From Archaeoglobus neptunius (GTDB lineage: Archaea > Halobacteriota > Archaeoglobi > Archaeoglobales > Archaeoglobaceae): a stretch of 64,000 nucleotides of DNA. Shown here piece by piece: positions 35,770 to 44,176 of the stretch. Numbering within the stretch: the first letter of the stretch is position 1; each line of letters begins with the position of its first letter. The stretch covers positions 1-64,000 of the forward strand of contig NZ_JAEKIW010000012.1 in the NCBI RefSeq assembly GCF_016757965.1, written 5' to 3'. A program made the translations under genes and the position numbers. The notes below the pieces were generated by a model. That model was not told the origin of the DNA. It made no database searches and was given only the letters and a program-made list of their open reading frames with translations.

Positions 35770-36312
35770 TTATTTTAGTCCAAGATCCTCTTTCACAGAA
35801 ACCAGTCCACGTATGGCAATTTCGTAAAGTTTTTCCAGCGGTATGTCTAGCTTTTCTATCATTCTTATTCTGTTCCTGTCACAGCCAGCCGCAAAGCTCT
35901 TTTCTTTGAACTTTTTCCTGACGGTTTTTGGTGTAACCTCCGTTATCTTCCCACTCTTTACGAGAGCGCATGCAATGATCAGCCCCGAAACGCTGTCTGC
36001 CGCCTGCAGGGCTATTTCAACAGGTTTTTCGTAATCTCCAAAGAGAATGTGGTTGTGTCTCTTCACAACCTCAGCAATCTCCTTATCCACACCCTCTTTC
36101 AGCAGAATCTCTGCCCCCACCAGTCCGTGCCTTTCCATGTCTCCCTGTGTCTGTTCATAGTCGATGTCGTGCAGTATACCAATTGTCCACCATTGCTCTT
36201 CATCCTGTCCGAGTTCTCTTGCAAGTTCCCTCATTACCGCTGCGGTTGCGATGCAGTGCTTTATCAGCTTGTCATCCGTTATGTACTTCCTGAGCAATTC
36301 AACGGGATCCAT
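35770..36312 (-). CDS. HD-domain phosphohydrolase
   Basis: A 180-residue HD/HDIG-family protein. The metal ligands are H19 in IKHCIATAA, the HD pair in GILHDIDYEQT and a further histidine in VKRHNHILFGD. The C-terminal helix contains the conserved EKLDIPLEKLYEIAIRGLVSVK. Members are often annotated as HDIG hydrolases acting on nucleotides or phosphoesters; the substrate is not determinable. Convergent with the CBS-HTH gene (4 bases between stops). Confidence 0.85.
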   Translation of the reverse strand: MDPVELLRKYITDDKLIKHCIATAAVMRELARELGQDEEQWWTIGILHDIDYEQTQGDMERHGLVGAEILLKEGVDKEIAEVVKRHNHILFGDYEKPVEIALQAADSVSGLIIACALVKSGKITEVTPKTVRKKFKEKSFAAGCDRNRIRMIEKLDIPLEKLYEIAIRGLVSVKEDLGLK

Positions 36313-36356
36313 GCTAAAAGTAATCCGCAGCTATTTTTCTTTTTCGCCATAAAAAA

Positions 36357-37145
36357 TTATGGAAAAGATCTCCCGTCCAGACTGGGATCGTGTCCGGGAA
36401 GTATATTCTGCTTTCTCACCGTGCTGAGCGCTTTGAAGCAGCTTTCATACCATTCAGAAAGATCTACATGCAGTCCTGGTGGTACAAAGGGTGTCGTGGC
36501 CGGTGGAAATTGAACCTTGTTACCTGCAGCGTCCGTAAATTCGACCTGCTGTTTTGGCGGGAAGAAGTTGAAGTACGTGTAGAAGTGATCGCCGGCTATC
36601 AGATAATCTCCCTTTTCGGTTCTCACGCTCACCCCCTGCAAACCCTTTGTGTGACCCGGCAGCAAAACGACTCTGATCCCCTCGGCCACCTCAGCATCAC
36701 CACAAACCAGGCAGAGGTCCATCTCCTCAAGGGGGAGAATCATGTTCTCATCGTAGGTCTGGCGATAGTGCATGGGCGGGTTAAGTGCTGACTCCCACTC
36801 TCTTTTCTGGACGTAGATCCTGGCATTGTGGAAAAGCTTTGCGTTGGCAACATGATCAAAGTGGAGATGTGTTATAATCAGCTTGTCCACATCCTCCGGT
36901 TTCATATTGGCTCTTTCCAGCGCCTCCCTCAGACTCTTTTCGCCGCCACCTTTGCCCGGAAATCCATGAACAAGACCGTTTTTGGCCTCCTCAACCCCGG
37001 CATCCACAACTATTTTTTCATCCCCACCATCAATTACCCAAACAAAAACAGGCCCTGTTACAAGGGCACGCATATCTCCCATCATCTGAACGACCCCAAT
37101 TGGGACGCTAATTTCCGCCATTTTCAAGGGTGTAATCCTGTACAT
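36357..37145 (-). CDS. Metallo-beta-lactamase-fold hydrolase (lactonase-like)
   Basis: A 262-residue MBL-fold enzyme. The zinc motif HLHFDHVAN (HxHxDH), the later histidine in LLPGHTKGLQG, the bridging aspartate in LIAGDHFYTYFN and a final histidine in LPGHDPSLDG form a complete binuclear site. Length and layout match the N-acyl-homoserine-lactonase/AttM-like branch; the real substrate may be another lactone or ester. The ATG directly follows the TGA of the acyl-CoA ligase (37146), so the two are co-transcribed, which suggests a shared acyl or CoA-ester pathway. Confidence 0.87.
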   Translation of the reverse strand: MYRITPLKMAEISVPIGVVQMMGDMRALVTGPVFVWVIDGGDEKIVVDAGVEEAKNGLVHGFPGKGGGEKSLREALERANMKPEDVDKLIITHLHFDHVANAKLFHNARIYVQKREWESALNPPMHYRQTYDENMILPLEEMDLCLVCGDAEVAEGIRVVLLPGHTKGLQGVSVRTEKGDYLIAGDHFYTYFNFFPPKQQVEFTDAAGNKVQFPPATTPFVPPGLHVDLSEWYESCFKALSTVRKQNILPGHDPSLDGRSFP

Positions 37146-38801
37146 TCAACCACCTCCCATTTTTTTTCTTTCCCTTTCCTGCAGCAATCTCCACAAAATC
37201 TTGCCTGCTCCACTCTTCGGCAACTCCTTGACGAATTCAACTATTCTCGGATACTTGTAGGCAGCCATCTCCTTTTTGGCCCACTCGATTATGTCGCTTT
37301 CTCTGACCTTCCCCTCATATTCAGGTTTCAGAACAATGAAAGCCTTGACTTCCTCAACAACCCTCTCATCTGGAACTCCGATCACGCATACCTCCTTTAC
37401 CGCCGGATGTCTGTACAGAACAGCCTCAACCTCGGTTGGCCACACCTTAAATCCTGATCTGTTTATCATTCTCTTTATTCTGTCAACAATGAAGAAATAG
37501 CCGTCCTCATCCATATACCCAAGATCTCCTGTTCTCAGGTACTTTCTGCCTTCGATCTCAATGAAAGCTTTTTCTGTCTCCTCTGGCTTGTTCCAGTATC
37601 CTTTAAACACCTCCGGTCCTGAAATAACTATCTCTCCCTGCTCGTTTGGAGGCAGAGGTTTTCCAGTTTCAACGTCAATTACCAGCGCATCAACACCGAA
37701 ATCCGGAATTCCAAGACATTGCAGTTTTGGATTGTGGGGAGGGTTTAGATGAGTCTGTGAAATCGTTTCCGTCAGTCCGTATCCCTCCATGTACCTTATG
37801 CCGGTGAGCTGATACAGTTTTTCAGCAACAGCCTTCGGCATTGGTGCTCCACCACCGCCAACAACGAGCAGTGAACTGAGATCTCTTTTGCCGATTTCCG
37901 GATCACTCAGCATATCAACAACCATCGTTGTAATGTTAACCCAGTGGGTGCAGCGGTACTTTTCAATGGCCTGTATTGCCGTTTCCCTGTCCCACCTGGT
38001 TATCAGCACCATGGTGGCCCCCGCATAAATTGGAGCAAACATCGAATGCACCATGCCCGTAACGTGGAAGAACGGCAATGTAGCGAGAATGACCGAGGCA
38101 GGTGTCATGTTGAACCAGTGCACCGAACTCAGTATGTTGGCAACTGCAGTGGAATGTGTGTGCATGCATCCCTTAGGCATTCCCGTCGTGCCGGCAGTGT
38201 AAGGAATTAACGCCAGATCGTCACTGCTGACTCTGACATCTGGCGGATTCCTTTCGGCCATAACCTCGTTCCAGCTTATGGTGTTCTCCACGTCAAGTTT
38301 GAGTTTTGCAAAATCCGGGACGGGCAGTTCAGGTTGCTCGGGAATATAGTCCGATAGATTGCCGCTTATCACGTCAATTCCAAGCTTCTTTGCCACCGGA
38401 ACTATTCTCGATGCCAGTTCGGACGTTGTAACGACCATTTTGCTCCCGGAATCCTTCAGAACGTACTCGAGCTCTCTTTCCACCAGCATCGGGTTCAGTG
38501 GGACTGTTATCGCATTCGCCCTCATTATTCCGAAAAATGCTATTATAAACTGTGGAGAGTTCTGGGCATATATCGCAACCCTGTCTCCTTTCTCGATACC
38601 GGTTGAAGCCAGATACGTGGCGAATCTCTCAACACTGTCAAGAAGTTCCCCGTAGCTTATTTTTTTACCATAGTAGATGATTGATGGTTTCTCTCCGTAT
38701 CTTCTTGCAGAGGTCTCCAGAAATTCAAAAAGCGGAACTTTCGGGTAGTCGAGGGTTTTCGTCAGCAGTTTTGGCCAGTTTCGAAACCATGGTCTTTCCA
38801 T
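37146..38801 (-). CDS. AMP-forming long-chain acyl-CoA ligase
   Basis: A 551-residue ANL-superfamily enzyme. The motif LIPYTAGTTGMPKGCMHTH replaces the more usual TSGTTG (A for S), while GYGLTETISQTH, YLRTGDLGYMDEDGYFFIVDRIKRMINRSGFKVWPTEVE and the catalytic lysine in KSGAGKILWR are all present. Typical of archaeal/bacterial long-chain fatty acid-CoA ligases. It is followed without gap by the MBL hydrolase. It differs clearly from the other synthetase at 19011. Confidence 0.9.
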   Translation of the reverse strand: MERPWFRNWPKLLTKTLDYPKVPLFEFLETSARRYGEKPSIIYYGKKISYGELLDSVERFATYLASTGIEKGDRVAIYAQNSPQFIIAFFGIMRANAITVPLNPMLVERELEYVLKDSGSKMVVTTSELASRIVPVAKKLGIDVISGNLSDYIPEQPELPVPDFAKLKLDVENTISWNEVMAERNPPDVRVSSDDLALIPYTAGTTGMPKGCMHTHSTAVANILSSVHWFNMTPASVILATLPFFHVTGMVHSMFAPIYAGATMVLITRWDRETAIQAIEKYRCTHWVNITTMVVDMLSDPEIGKRDLSSLLVVGGGGAPMPKAVAEKLYQLTGIRYMEGYGLTETISQTHLNPPHNPKLQCLGIPDFGVDALVIDVETGKPLPPNEQGEIVISGPEVFKGYWNKPEETEKAFIEIEGRKYLRTGDLGYMDEDGYFFIVDRIKRMINRSGFKVWPTEVEAVLYRHPAVKEVCVIGVPDERVVEEVKAFIVLKPEYEGKVRESDIIEWAKKEMAAYKYPRIVEFVKELPKSGAGKILWRLLQERERKKMGGG

Positions 38802-38930
38802 GATGGTAGTTATCTTTAATATATTTAATCATTTCTTTTGCATTTCGTATTTTCAACTTGCATTTGAAAGATAAACTGCAACTTCTACTAATTGATGTCA
38901 AAAATATTGTCGTGTAACACGAACTTAATA

Positions 38931-39641
38931 TCACCGTTTCTTTTGAATGATCCTGAGAAACGCCAGTCCTGTTTCGTACATGACGACGAACAATACGAGA
39001 ATGGCCATCTGTGTCAGACCGGTAAAATCCATGCTCAGATTTGTGATGAATAGCAAAACAACGATGTAAATCGGAATTCTCAGGTCTCGGAAAGTCTTGT
39101 AGCTTACAATATTAAAGTGTTCTGCGAGCACCATAACAAGTGGAATCTGAAAAAAGATTCCGAATGACAGAAGCAGCTTTATTGCGTTGGAGATTGTCCT
39201 TCCTGCTGAAAGATATGGTTCCATGGATCCTGTAAGGGCAATACCGTAGAGGAAAGGCACTACAAACCTGTAGGCAAAAATAAGGCCGAAGAGAAATATA
39301 AAGTAGCTCGGTATAAGTATCGTTTTCAGGAACTTCCTTTCGTGTTCGTAAAGTCCAGGTTTTGCAAACAGATAGAGTTCATACATTATGTAAGGGTACA
39401 GAAATACCAGAGAAAGTATGGCTGAGAACGTGAGTCTAATTACAACCCATTCGAGTGGGGAAAAGACGTAAATTGGATTCTTACCTACAAGGGTTTCCCA
39501 GAAACTCATCATAAAATTGTAGGAGATGTAAAAAACAACAGAAATGGAAATTATAAATGCAAGGCAAATTCTCAACAGTCTTTTTCTCAACTCTTCAATG
39601 TGTTCGGTCAGTTCAAGCTCCTTATCATCTGGTGGATTCAC
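38931..39641 (-). CDS. tatC: Sec-independent protein translocase TatC
   Basis: A 236-residue six-helix membrane protein, the substrate-binding core of the twin-arginine export system. The conserved amino-terminal ELTEHIEELRKRLL, the YPYIMYELYLFAKPGLYEHERK loop with its family proline and glutamate, and the FGIFFQIPLVMVLAEHF helix are all present. No tatA lies next to it, as is often the case in archaea. It is divergent from the Lrp-type regulator gene, and the inverted repeat at 39681-39699 could affect both. Confidence 0.94.
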   Translation of the reverse strand: MNPPDDKELELTEHIEELRKRLLRICLAFIISISVVFYISYNFMMSFWETLVGKNPIYVFSPLEWVVIRLTFSAILSLVFLYPYIMYELYLFAKPGLYEHERKFLKTILIPSYFIFLFGLIFAYRFVVPFLYGIALTGSMEPYLSAGRTISNAIKLLLSFGIFFQIPLVMVLAEHFNIVSYKTFRDLRIPIYIVVLLFITNLSMDFTGLTQMAILVLFVVMYETGLAFLRIIQKKR

Positions 39642-39680
39642 AGAGTACGTATGTCTGGTCTACTAAAATCTTTGGATTGG

Positions 39681-39713
39681 AAGTTTAGACAATAAACTTT
39701 ATGTGGAAGTTTA
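39681..39713. promoter_or_regulatory. Inverted repeat over the Lrp-gene promoter
   Basis: AAGTTTA (39681-39687), a 5-base spacer GACAA and TAAACTT (39693-39699) form a perfect 7-bp inverted repeat. A further AAGTTTA follows at 39707-39713. The right arm overlaps a TATA-like ATAAACTTT about 30 bases before the Lrp ATG at 39728. This is the expected layout for archaeal Lrp autorepression. Confidence 0.5.
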
Positions 39714-39727
39714 TTTTAAAAAATTGC

Positions 39728-40291
39728 ATGGATGAAAGGGACAGGAAGATTATTTCGATTCTACAGCGTTCAGGTCGTCCGACACTATCTGAAATAGGGG
39801 AAGCAATCGGCATGTCTGCAATGGGGGCAAAGAAGAGAATACACAGGCTTGAAAGTAAAAATATGGTTAGGTTGACAACTCTTCTGAACACTGAAAAGTT
39901 AGGGGTCCTTACTGCAATTCTGGCGATGGAAGTGGAGAGCTCTGCAGCACTGGAAAGGCTGCTGAAGAAGTTTGAGAACTGCCCCCGTATCATCAAGTTT
40001 TTCGTGACAACGGGAGGTTACAACCTTTTTGCTCTCATCTGGGCTGAGGATCTGCATTCTCTGGAGAGCGTTACACTCGAAAAGTGTTCACTGAGAGCAC
40101 AGCCGGGAATAAGAAGATATGAGGTCTACCCGGTACAGGGGATCCACTACGATCCCTTTCTGGAGATCAGGGTGGTGGCAGATAAGGTCTCATCAGCTCC
40201 GTGTGGTGTGGACTGCGGTAGCTGCAGCAGGTACAGAACCGGAAAGTGTCTCGCCTGTCCTGCAACGGTGTATTACAGGGGGAAACTTTGA
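39728..40291 (+). CDS. Lrp/AsnC regulator with a cysteine-rich C-terminal tail
   Basis: A 187-residue protein. The N-terminal winged helix (DERDRKIISILQRSGRPTLSEIGEAIGMSAMGAKKRIHRLESKNMVRLT) is the AsnC/Lrp DNA-binding domain, followed by a RAM-like ligand/oligomer domain (FVTTGGYNLFALIWAED...VTLEKC). After about residue 150 it has a tail not found in ordinary Lrp proteins: CGVDCGSCSRYRTGKCLACP, a C-x3-C-x2-C-x7-C-x2-C pattern suggesting a zinc or Fe-S site. ATG at 39728 is preferred over the frame opening at 39701. An inverted repeat overlaps its promoter. Confidence 0.83.
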   Translation: MDERDRKIISILQRSGRPTLSEIGEAIGMSAMGAKKRIHRLESKNMVRLTTLLNTEKLGVLTAILAMEVESSAALERLLKKFENCPRIIKFFVTTGGYNLFALIWAEDLHSLESVTLEKCSLRAQPGIRRYEVYPVQGIHYDPFLEIRVVADKVSSAPCGVDCGSCSRYRTGKCLACPATVYYRGKL

Positions 40292-40416
40292 ATTTTTGCA
40301 ATTTATAAATCCAAACGAGCTTGTCCCAAAACTCTGCCAGGCACCGACCCTGTCCGGTAGTGGTTAATGATATGCTGCCTGTTACCGACTGATACGAGAC
40401 CACATGTATACCAGAA

Positions 40417-41310
40417 TTAAGGTAAGAAGACCTGCCCTGAGCTGCTGATACCGGTGTCGATACTACCCAGCATTTCCAGACTTTTGACAGCATAAAAAGT
40501 GTTTTCAAGGCTTGAAATTCCGAGATACGGGCTTCTTCTGAACCCGCCATCCGGGTTCTGGAGGGAGATCAGGTATCTTGCAGTCTCTTCATCCCTGTAT
40601 TCGTATCCTGCTTTGTTAAAGATGGAAAGGGCATAGTAAGTTTCCTCGATATAGGACGGGAAGCTGTTGGGTTTCTTGGCGAAACCACCGTCAGGACATC
40701 GAAATTTTCTGGCAAAGCTCACAGTACGGTTATCCGGCTTAACCACTGAAGTACAGTAGAAGGTGTCCCGTAGATTCGCTTTCCTAACTCCATATCCACC
40801 GTTTCTTCTGAACCTTTCGATGAAATCTTTCACCTTCTCAGGTACCCTCATCCCGCACATTTCGAGGGATGTGGAGATGCAGTAAATCTCTCTCAGGATG
40901 TTTGGGGACTCAAAGGAGTAGGTGGCTGTAATTCCTCTTTCACTGCCCAGATCTCTGCTGTGACTCCTCATTAAGACGTCATCGAGCTTTTCGAGAAGGA
41001 AGTCACAGTACTCCTCTGGAAGTTTATGGTCAAGGGCCTCAAGAGAGCTGAAAATGTAGAAAATGGAGTACACTTCCTTTCTCAGATTGGACATTAGAAA
41101 CTCGACCACCACTTCTTTACCCGGAACCTCTTCCTTCAGAGTCTTCAAAATCTGAACTGCGTAGAAGGTTTCGGCGAGAGATGATGGCAGAGGCCTGCAC
41201 ATCGCGAAACCACCATCCTCGTTCTGTCTGGACAGCACGTAGCCCTTCAGCCTTTCCAGAGATAGATTCAAAGCTACCACCCTACCACCGCTATTGAGAA
41301 CAGGCGTCAT
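40417..41310 (-). CDS. Prenyltransferase/squalene-cyclase-repeat (alpha/alpha-barrel) protein
   Basis: A 297-residue protein with repeats of the protein-prenyltransferase-beta/squalene-cyclase type: SRQNEDGGFAMCRP, RFRRNGGYGVRKAN, FRCPDGGFAKKPN and LQNPDGGFRRSP. Each is followed by a helix such as AETFYAVQIL, RDTFYCTSVV, EETYYALSIF and ENTFYAVKSL. An alpha/alpha barrel is expected. The zinc ligands of prenyltransferases (D, C, H) are not obvious and no cyclase DCTAE/DxDD motif is visible, so the reaction is unknown. The ATG at 41310 is the first start; the TTG at 41271 after a GGTGG site would be an alternative (284 residues). Confidence 0.75.
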   Translation of the reverse strand: MTPVLNSGGRVVALNLSLERLKGYVLSRQNEDGGFAMCRPLPSSLAETFYAVQILKTLKEEVPGKEVVVEFLMSNLRKEVYSIFYIFSSLEALDHKLPEEYCDFLLEKLDDVLMRSHSRDLGSERGITATYSFESPNILREIYCISTSLEMCGMRVPEKVKDFIERFRRNGGYGVRKANLRDTFYCTSVVKPDNRTVSFARKFRCPDGGFAKKPNSFPSYIEETYYALSIFNKAGYEYRDEETARYLISLQNPDGGFRRSPYLGISSLENTFYAVKSLEMLGSIDTGISSSGQVFLP

Positions 41311-41442
41311 CAGCCGTACGGCGGTTATGGGGTGGACGCCTTCACCCTTGTCTGTCTAAAATCTGCAACGGCTTTTAATTTTTCCCTTTTAGTTTGTTTT
41401 TTAAACCAAAAAACTAAATATTGTTTAATAACCATAACAACT

Positions 41443-42300
41443 ATGGTAGGCGTGGTTGAGGTATCGATCTTTGCGGTTTCCATGGCCGTCCTCGTAATAA
41501 CCGGAATAGCTGTGGGGTTTGCAAGTGGTTTGCTCGGTGTGGGTGGATGTTTCATAATGATTCCCGTGCAGTACTGGGTGTACACGAGCATGGGTATGGA
41601 TGCAAGACTTGCCATCCTGACAGCATTCGGAACGAATCTTGCTGTTGTGTTCCCGACAGCGATAAGCGGAGCTTATGGTCACAGCAAACGTGGAGCTGTG
41701 CTGTGGAGAGCTGCCGCTGTGATGGGGATAACCGGAGCCGTTGGGGCATTTGCCGGATCTGCAATAGCAGCTCATCTGCCGGTTCAGGTCTTAAAGACGG
41801 TCTTTGGCCTGGCAATTCTTGCTGGAGCTGTAAGGATGCTGGTTGCAGGACTGCCCAAGGTGGAAGAGGGGCCAAATGAGAATGCAGCAGTACTGGCAGC
41901 CTGTGGAATCGTGCTGGGGATAGTAACAGGCATCATCGGTATTGGAGGTGGAGTGCTGATGGTTCCGGTAATGGTTGCACTGCTCAGATTCGGGATGCAC
42001 AGGGCTGTGGGAACCTCAACTGCCGTTATGATCTTTACGTCGCTCGGAGGATTGGCGGGATACATTGTCAACGGATTGAAGGCTGGAGTGTTTGGCAGTT
42101 ATCCAGCAGGTCAGCTTATCGGTTACTTCAATCTCGAATCATGGCTTGCTCTGGCGGTAACAAGCGTTCTTGCGGCTCAGATTGGGGTGAAGACTGCTCA
42201 CAGATTGCCAGCAGGGTATCTGAAGCACATCTTCATTGCTGTGATGGTTTACATGGCCTTGAAAATGATTGGCCTGTTTACCTGGCTGCACATGGGATGA
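41443..42300 (+). CDS. TSUP (TauE/SafE) family transporter C
   Basis: A 285-residue TauE/SafE membrane protein with the paired motifs GFASGLLGVGGCFIMIPVQYWVYTSMGMDARLAILTAFGTNLAVV and GIVTGIIGIGGGVLMVPVMVALLRFGMHRAVGTSTAVMIF. It is less like A and B than they are like each other, and has no small partner gene. The frame opens at 41332, but ATG 41443 begins the mature-looking protein and lies about 25 bases after a TATA-like CTAAATATT (41414-41422). It is followed by an ArsB/SLC13-type carrier on the same strand, giving four anion-type carriers plus ClC in 20 kb. Confidence 0.88.
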   Translation: MVGVVEVSIFAVSMAVLVITGIAVGFASGLLGVGGCFIMIPVQYWVYTSMGMDARLAILTAFGTNLAVVFPTAISGAYGHSKRGAVLWRAAAVMGITGAVGAFAGSAIAAHLPVQVLKTVFGLAILAGAVRMLVAGLPKVEEGPNENAAVLAACGIVLGIVTGIIGIGGGVLMVPVMVALLRFGMHRAVGTSTAVMIFTSLGGLAGYIVNGLKAGVFGSYPAGQLIGYFNLESWLALAVTSVLAAQIGVKTAHRLPAGYLKHIFIAVMVYMALKMIGLFTWLHMG

Positions 42301-42372
42301 AATGGCGAAGTTCGAAAAATTTTATTAAGTCTGAATATTCAGGGATCGATAACTGTCCGGCATGGTGTTTTG

Positions 42373-43497
42373 ATGAGGAAAATCAGATGGGTTGTGGCGA
42401 GGGGCATTGAAATTGCTGAAAAGGATACCATTCTAACCTTCTTTCTTTTTCTTCTGGTCATTCTGGCAATTGTGTATCCGGATAAGATGGCGAGTTACAT
42501 TTCCATCATCGACTGGAGACCGATAGTTGCTCTTGCTGGACTGATTTTGATTGCCACGGGGCTGAAGGAGAGCGGCTATTTTGATATTCTTTCGAGGAGA
42601 GTGTTGGGGTGGTGTAAAACCGAGAGAGGTCTGTCCATCATCCTGGTTTTGCTGGCAGTGTTTTTATCAACATTTCTGACAAATGATGTTACGCTTTTTG
42701 TGGTTGTACCAATCACGCTTGGAATTCGAAAAATGGTGGAAATTGATGCTCTGAAGCTGGTAGTATTTGAAGCAATGGCCGTCAACGCAGGTTCAGCCCT
42801 AACTCCGATCGGCAATCCACAAAATATCTTTCTATGGCATGAATGGGGTGTATCGTTCATAACTTTCTTACTGCAAACCCTTCCGCTCTTCATCGTTTTG
42901 CTCGTGCTTCTCCTGCTGTTCACATATCTTTCCTTTCCAGCCATAGAACTGGACTTTTCAAAAAATATAGAGGATCCAAAGAAGGATACCACCCTGTTTG
43001 TTTTATCCACAGTAATGTTAGCAGCTTATCTAGCCTTCCTTGAATTGAGGCAGAGTCAAATGCTGCTGCCTTTAGTCGTCCTACTCTACGCTTTGCTGTA
43101 TCGTAGAGTTTTAATAAATACTGATTGGCTTCTGATTTTGCTTTTTATTGTTGTTCTGATTGATTTCCGTGTCCTTTCTTCAGTTCCTCCATTGATTGAG
43201 TTGGTGGGCACTTTAGACATAAAATCCTCAGGCAACATCTTCATATTCTCGGCAGTCACTTCTCAGTTGATCAGCAATGTTCCAGCGGCCATATTCGTTT
43301 CGAATTTCAGCCACAACTGGCCTGCCATAGTGTATGGGGTTAATATTGGAGGAAACGGCCTAATAACGGCCTCCTTTGCGAACATCATTGCGTTGAGGAT
43401 GGTTCAAAGCGAGAAAAGGTGGAGAAGATTCCACAAGTACTCTGTACCCTACTTTCTCATTACGGGATGGGTTGCATATATGCTGTTTTTTAATTAA
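42373..43497 (+). CDS. Ion-transporter-superfamily anion permease (ArsB/SLC13/CitT-like)
   Basis: A 374-residue membrane protein with about ten hydrophobic segments. The family signatures are LSTFLTNDVTLFVVVPITLGI in the first half, AVNAGSALTPIGNPQNIFLWH, and in the second half SQLISNVPAAIFVSNFS with NIGGNGLITASFANIIAL. These are the two pseudo-symmetric re-entrant loops of the ArsB/NhaD/SLC13 group. Substrates in the group include arsenite, dicarboxylates, sulfate and Na+/H+; none can be chosen here. ATG 42373 follows a GGTG site; the TTG at 42370 is adjacent. It is 72 bases after TSUP C and has its own AT-rich promoter-like segment (42314-42328). Confidence 0.85.
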   Translation: MRKIRWVVARGIEIAEKDTILTFFLFLLVILAIVYPDKMASYISIIDWRPIVALAGLILIATGLKESGYFDILSRRVLGWCKTERGLSIILVLLAVFLSTFLTNDVTLFVVVPITLGIRKMVEIDALKLVVFEAMAVNAGSALTPIGNPQNIFLWHEWGVSFITFLLQTLPLFIVLLVLLLLFTYLSFPAIELDFSKNIEDPKKDTTLFVLSTVMLAAYLAFLELRQSQMLLPLVVLLYALLYRRVLINTDWLLILLFIVVLIDFRVLSSVPPLIELVGTLDIKSSGNIFIFSAVTSQLISNVPAAIFVSNFSHNWPAIVYGVNIGGNGLITASFANIIALRMVQSEKRWRRFHKYSVPYFLITGWVAYMLFFN

Positions 43498-43508
43498 AAT
43501 AATTTAGA

Positions 43509-43910
43509 TTATGGATTCCATCCCATGAATTTCAGCATCATTGACTGCATGTATCCGAACATTTTTTTCATTATGCCGACCATCTGATCCATGATTCCCT
43601 GGCTGTGCATGTATCCGTTCTGGGCAGGCCCGTTCTGTGGCCCATACTGCGAGTTCATGATTCCCCCATACATTGTTACATTGTCCATCGTACCCGGATA
43701 GTTCATGCCATTATTTGCCGGCATTCCGTATCCCATATTTCCCATTCCATAACCCATTCCCATTCCGTATCCGCCATACCCTGACCCGTATCCCATCATG
43801 GGCATGCCGTATCCTCCGTATCCCATACCCCCCATGCCCATAGCAGATGCAAGGGTGGTTACGAACAGGAGGCTCACAATTCCTGCAGCAATTCCCGCTT
43901 TCACATTCAT
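43509..43910 (-). CDS. Exported Met/Gly/Tyr-rich repeat protein
   Basis: A 133-residue protein. Residues 1-23 are a clear signal peptide ending TLASA. Residues about 24-70 are an irregular repeat of GMGGMGYGGYGMP-type units containing only G, M, Y, P, S and N. Later come NGYMHSQGIMD and a methionine-rich amphipathic helix (QMVGIMKKMFGYMQSMMLKF). No cysteines are present. Methionine clusters bind Cu(I)/Ag(I) in other exported proteins, and Gly/Tyr repeats form adhesive or filamentous materials; either is possible. The start is supported by GAGGTGATGTGA 8-10 bases upstream. It is convergent with the ArsB/SLC13-like gene. Confidence 0.78.
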   Translation of the reverse strand: MNVKAGIAAGIVSLLFVTTLASAMGMGGMGYGGYGMPMMGYGSGYGGYGMGMGYGMGNMGYGMPANNGMNYPGTMDNVTMYGGIMNSQYGPQNGPAQNGYMHSQGIMDQMVGIMKKMFGYMQSMMLKFMGWNP

Positions 43911-43964
43911 TCACATCACCTCAAAACACTGTTAACCTCAAGAGCATTATACTTTGCAGGTTAA

Positions 43965-44024
43965 AACGTTAAGATTTGGAGCTGTCAGAACGTTCAGAAA
44001 TGTTTTAAACTCCACAAAACGTTT
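43965..44024. promoter_or_regulatory. Cluster of three AACGTT-centred palindromes upstream of the Met-rich protein gene
   Basis: AACGTT (43965-43970), GAACGTTC (43988-43995) and AAACGTTT (44017-44024) lie upstream of a minus-strand TATA-like element near 43945-43952. Centre spacings are 24 and 29 bases. They may be operators for the exported protein gene. The rest of the 43911-44176 gap shows no gene. Confidence 0.35.
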
Positions 44025-44176
44025 CACAATTTGAAATGGATTTGAGAAAAACAACTGAATACTTTTAGGACGGTTAGTCTGGCTTCAGCAATCAAACAGA
44101 AGTGTTGGGGTCTGTGAAGTTATCTTGTGAGGCAATCAAGGGCAAGTTTAAAAACAGCATTGGCAAAAGCAGAGCG

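Noticed and set aside
40340-40400. Possible C/D-box small RNA (AATGATA ... CTGA)
   Set aside because: The C box is imperfect, no C'/D' pair is visible and there is no terminal stem; support is too weak.
41547-42071. Frames of 95-116 codons on both strands within TSUP C
   Set aside because: They have low-complexity cysteine- or threonine-rich translations without family features and overlap a clear TauE/SafE gene.
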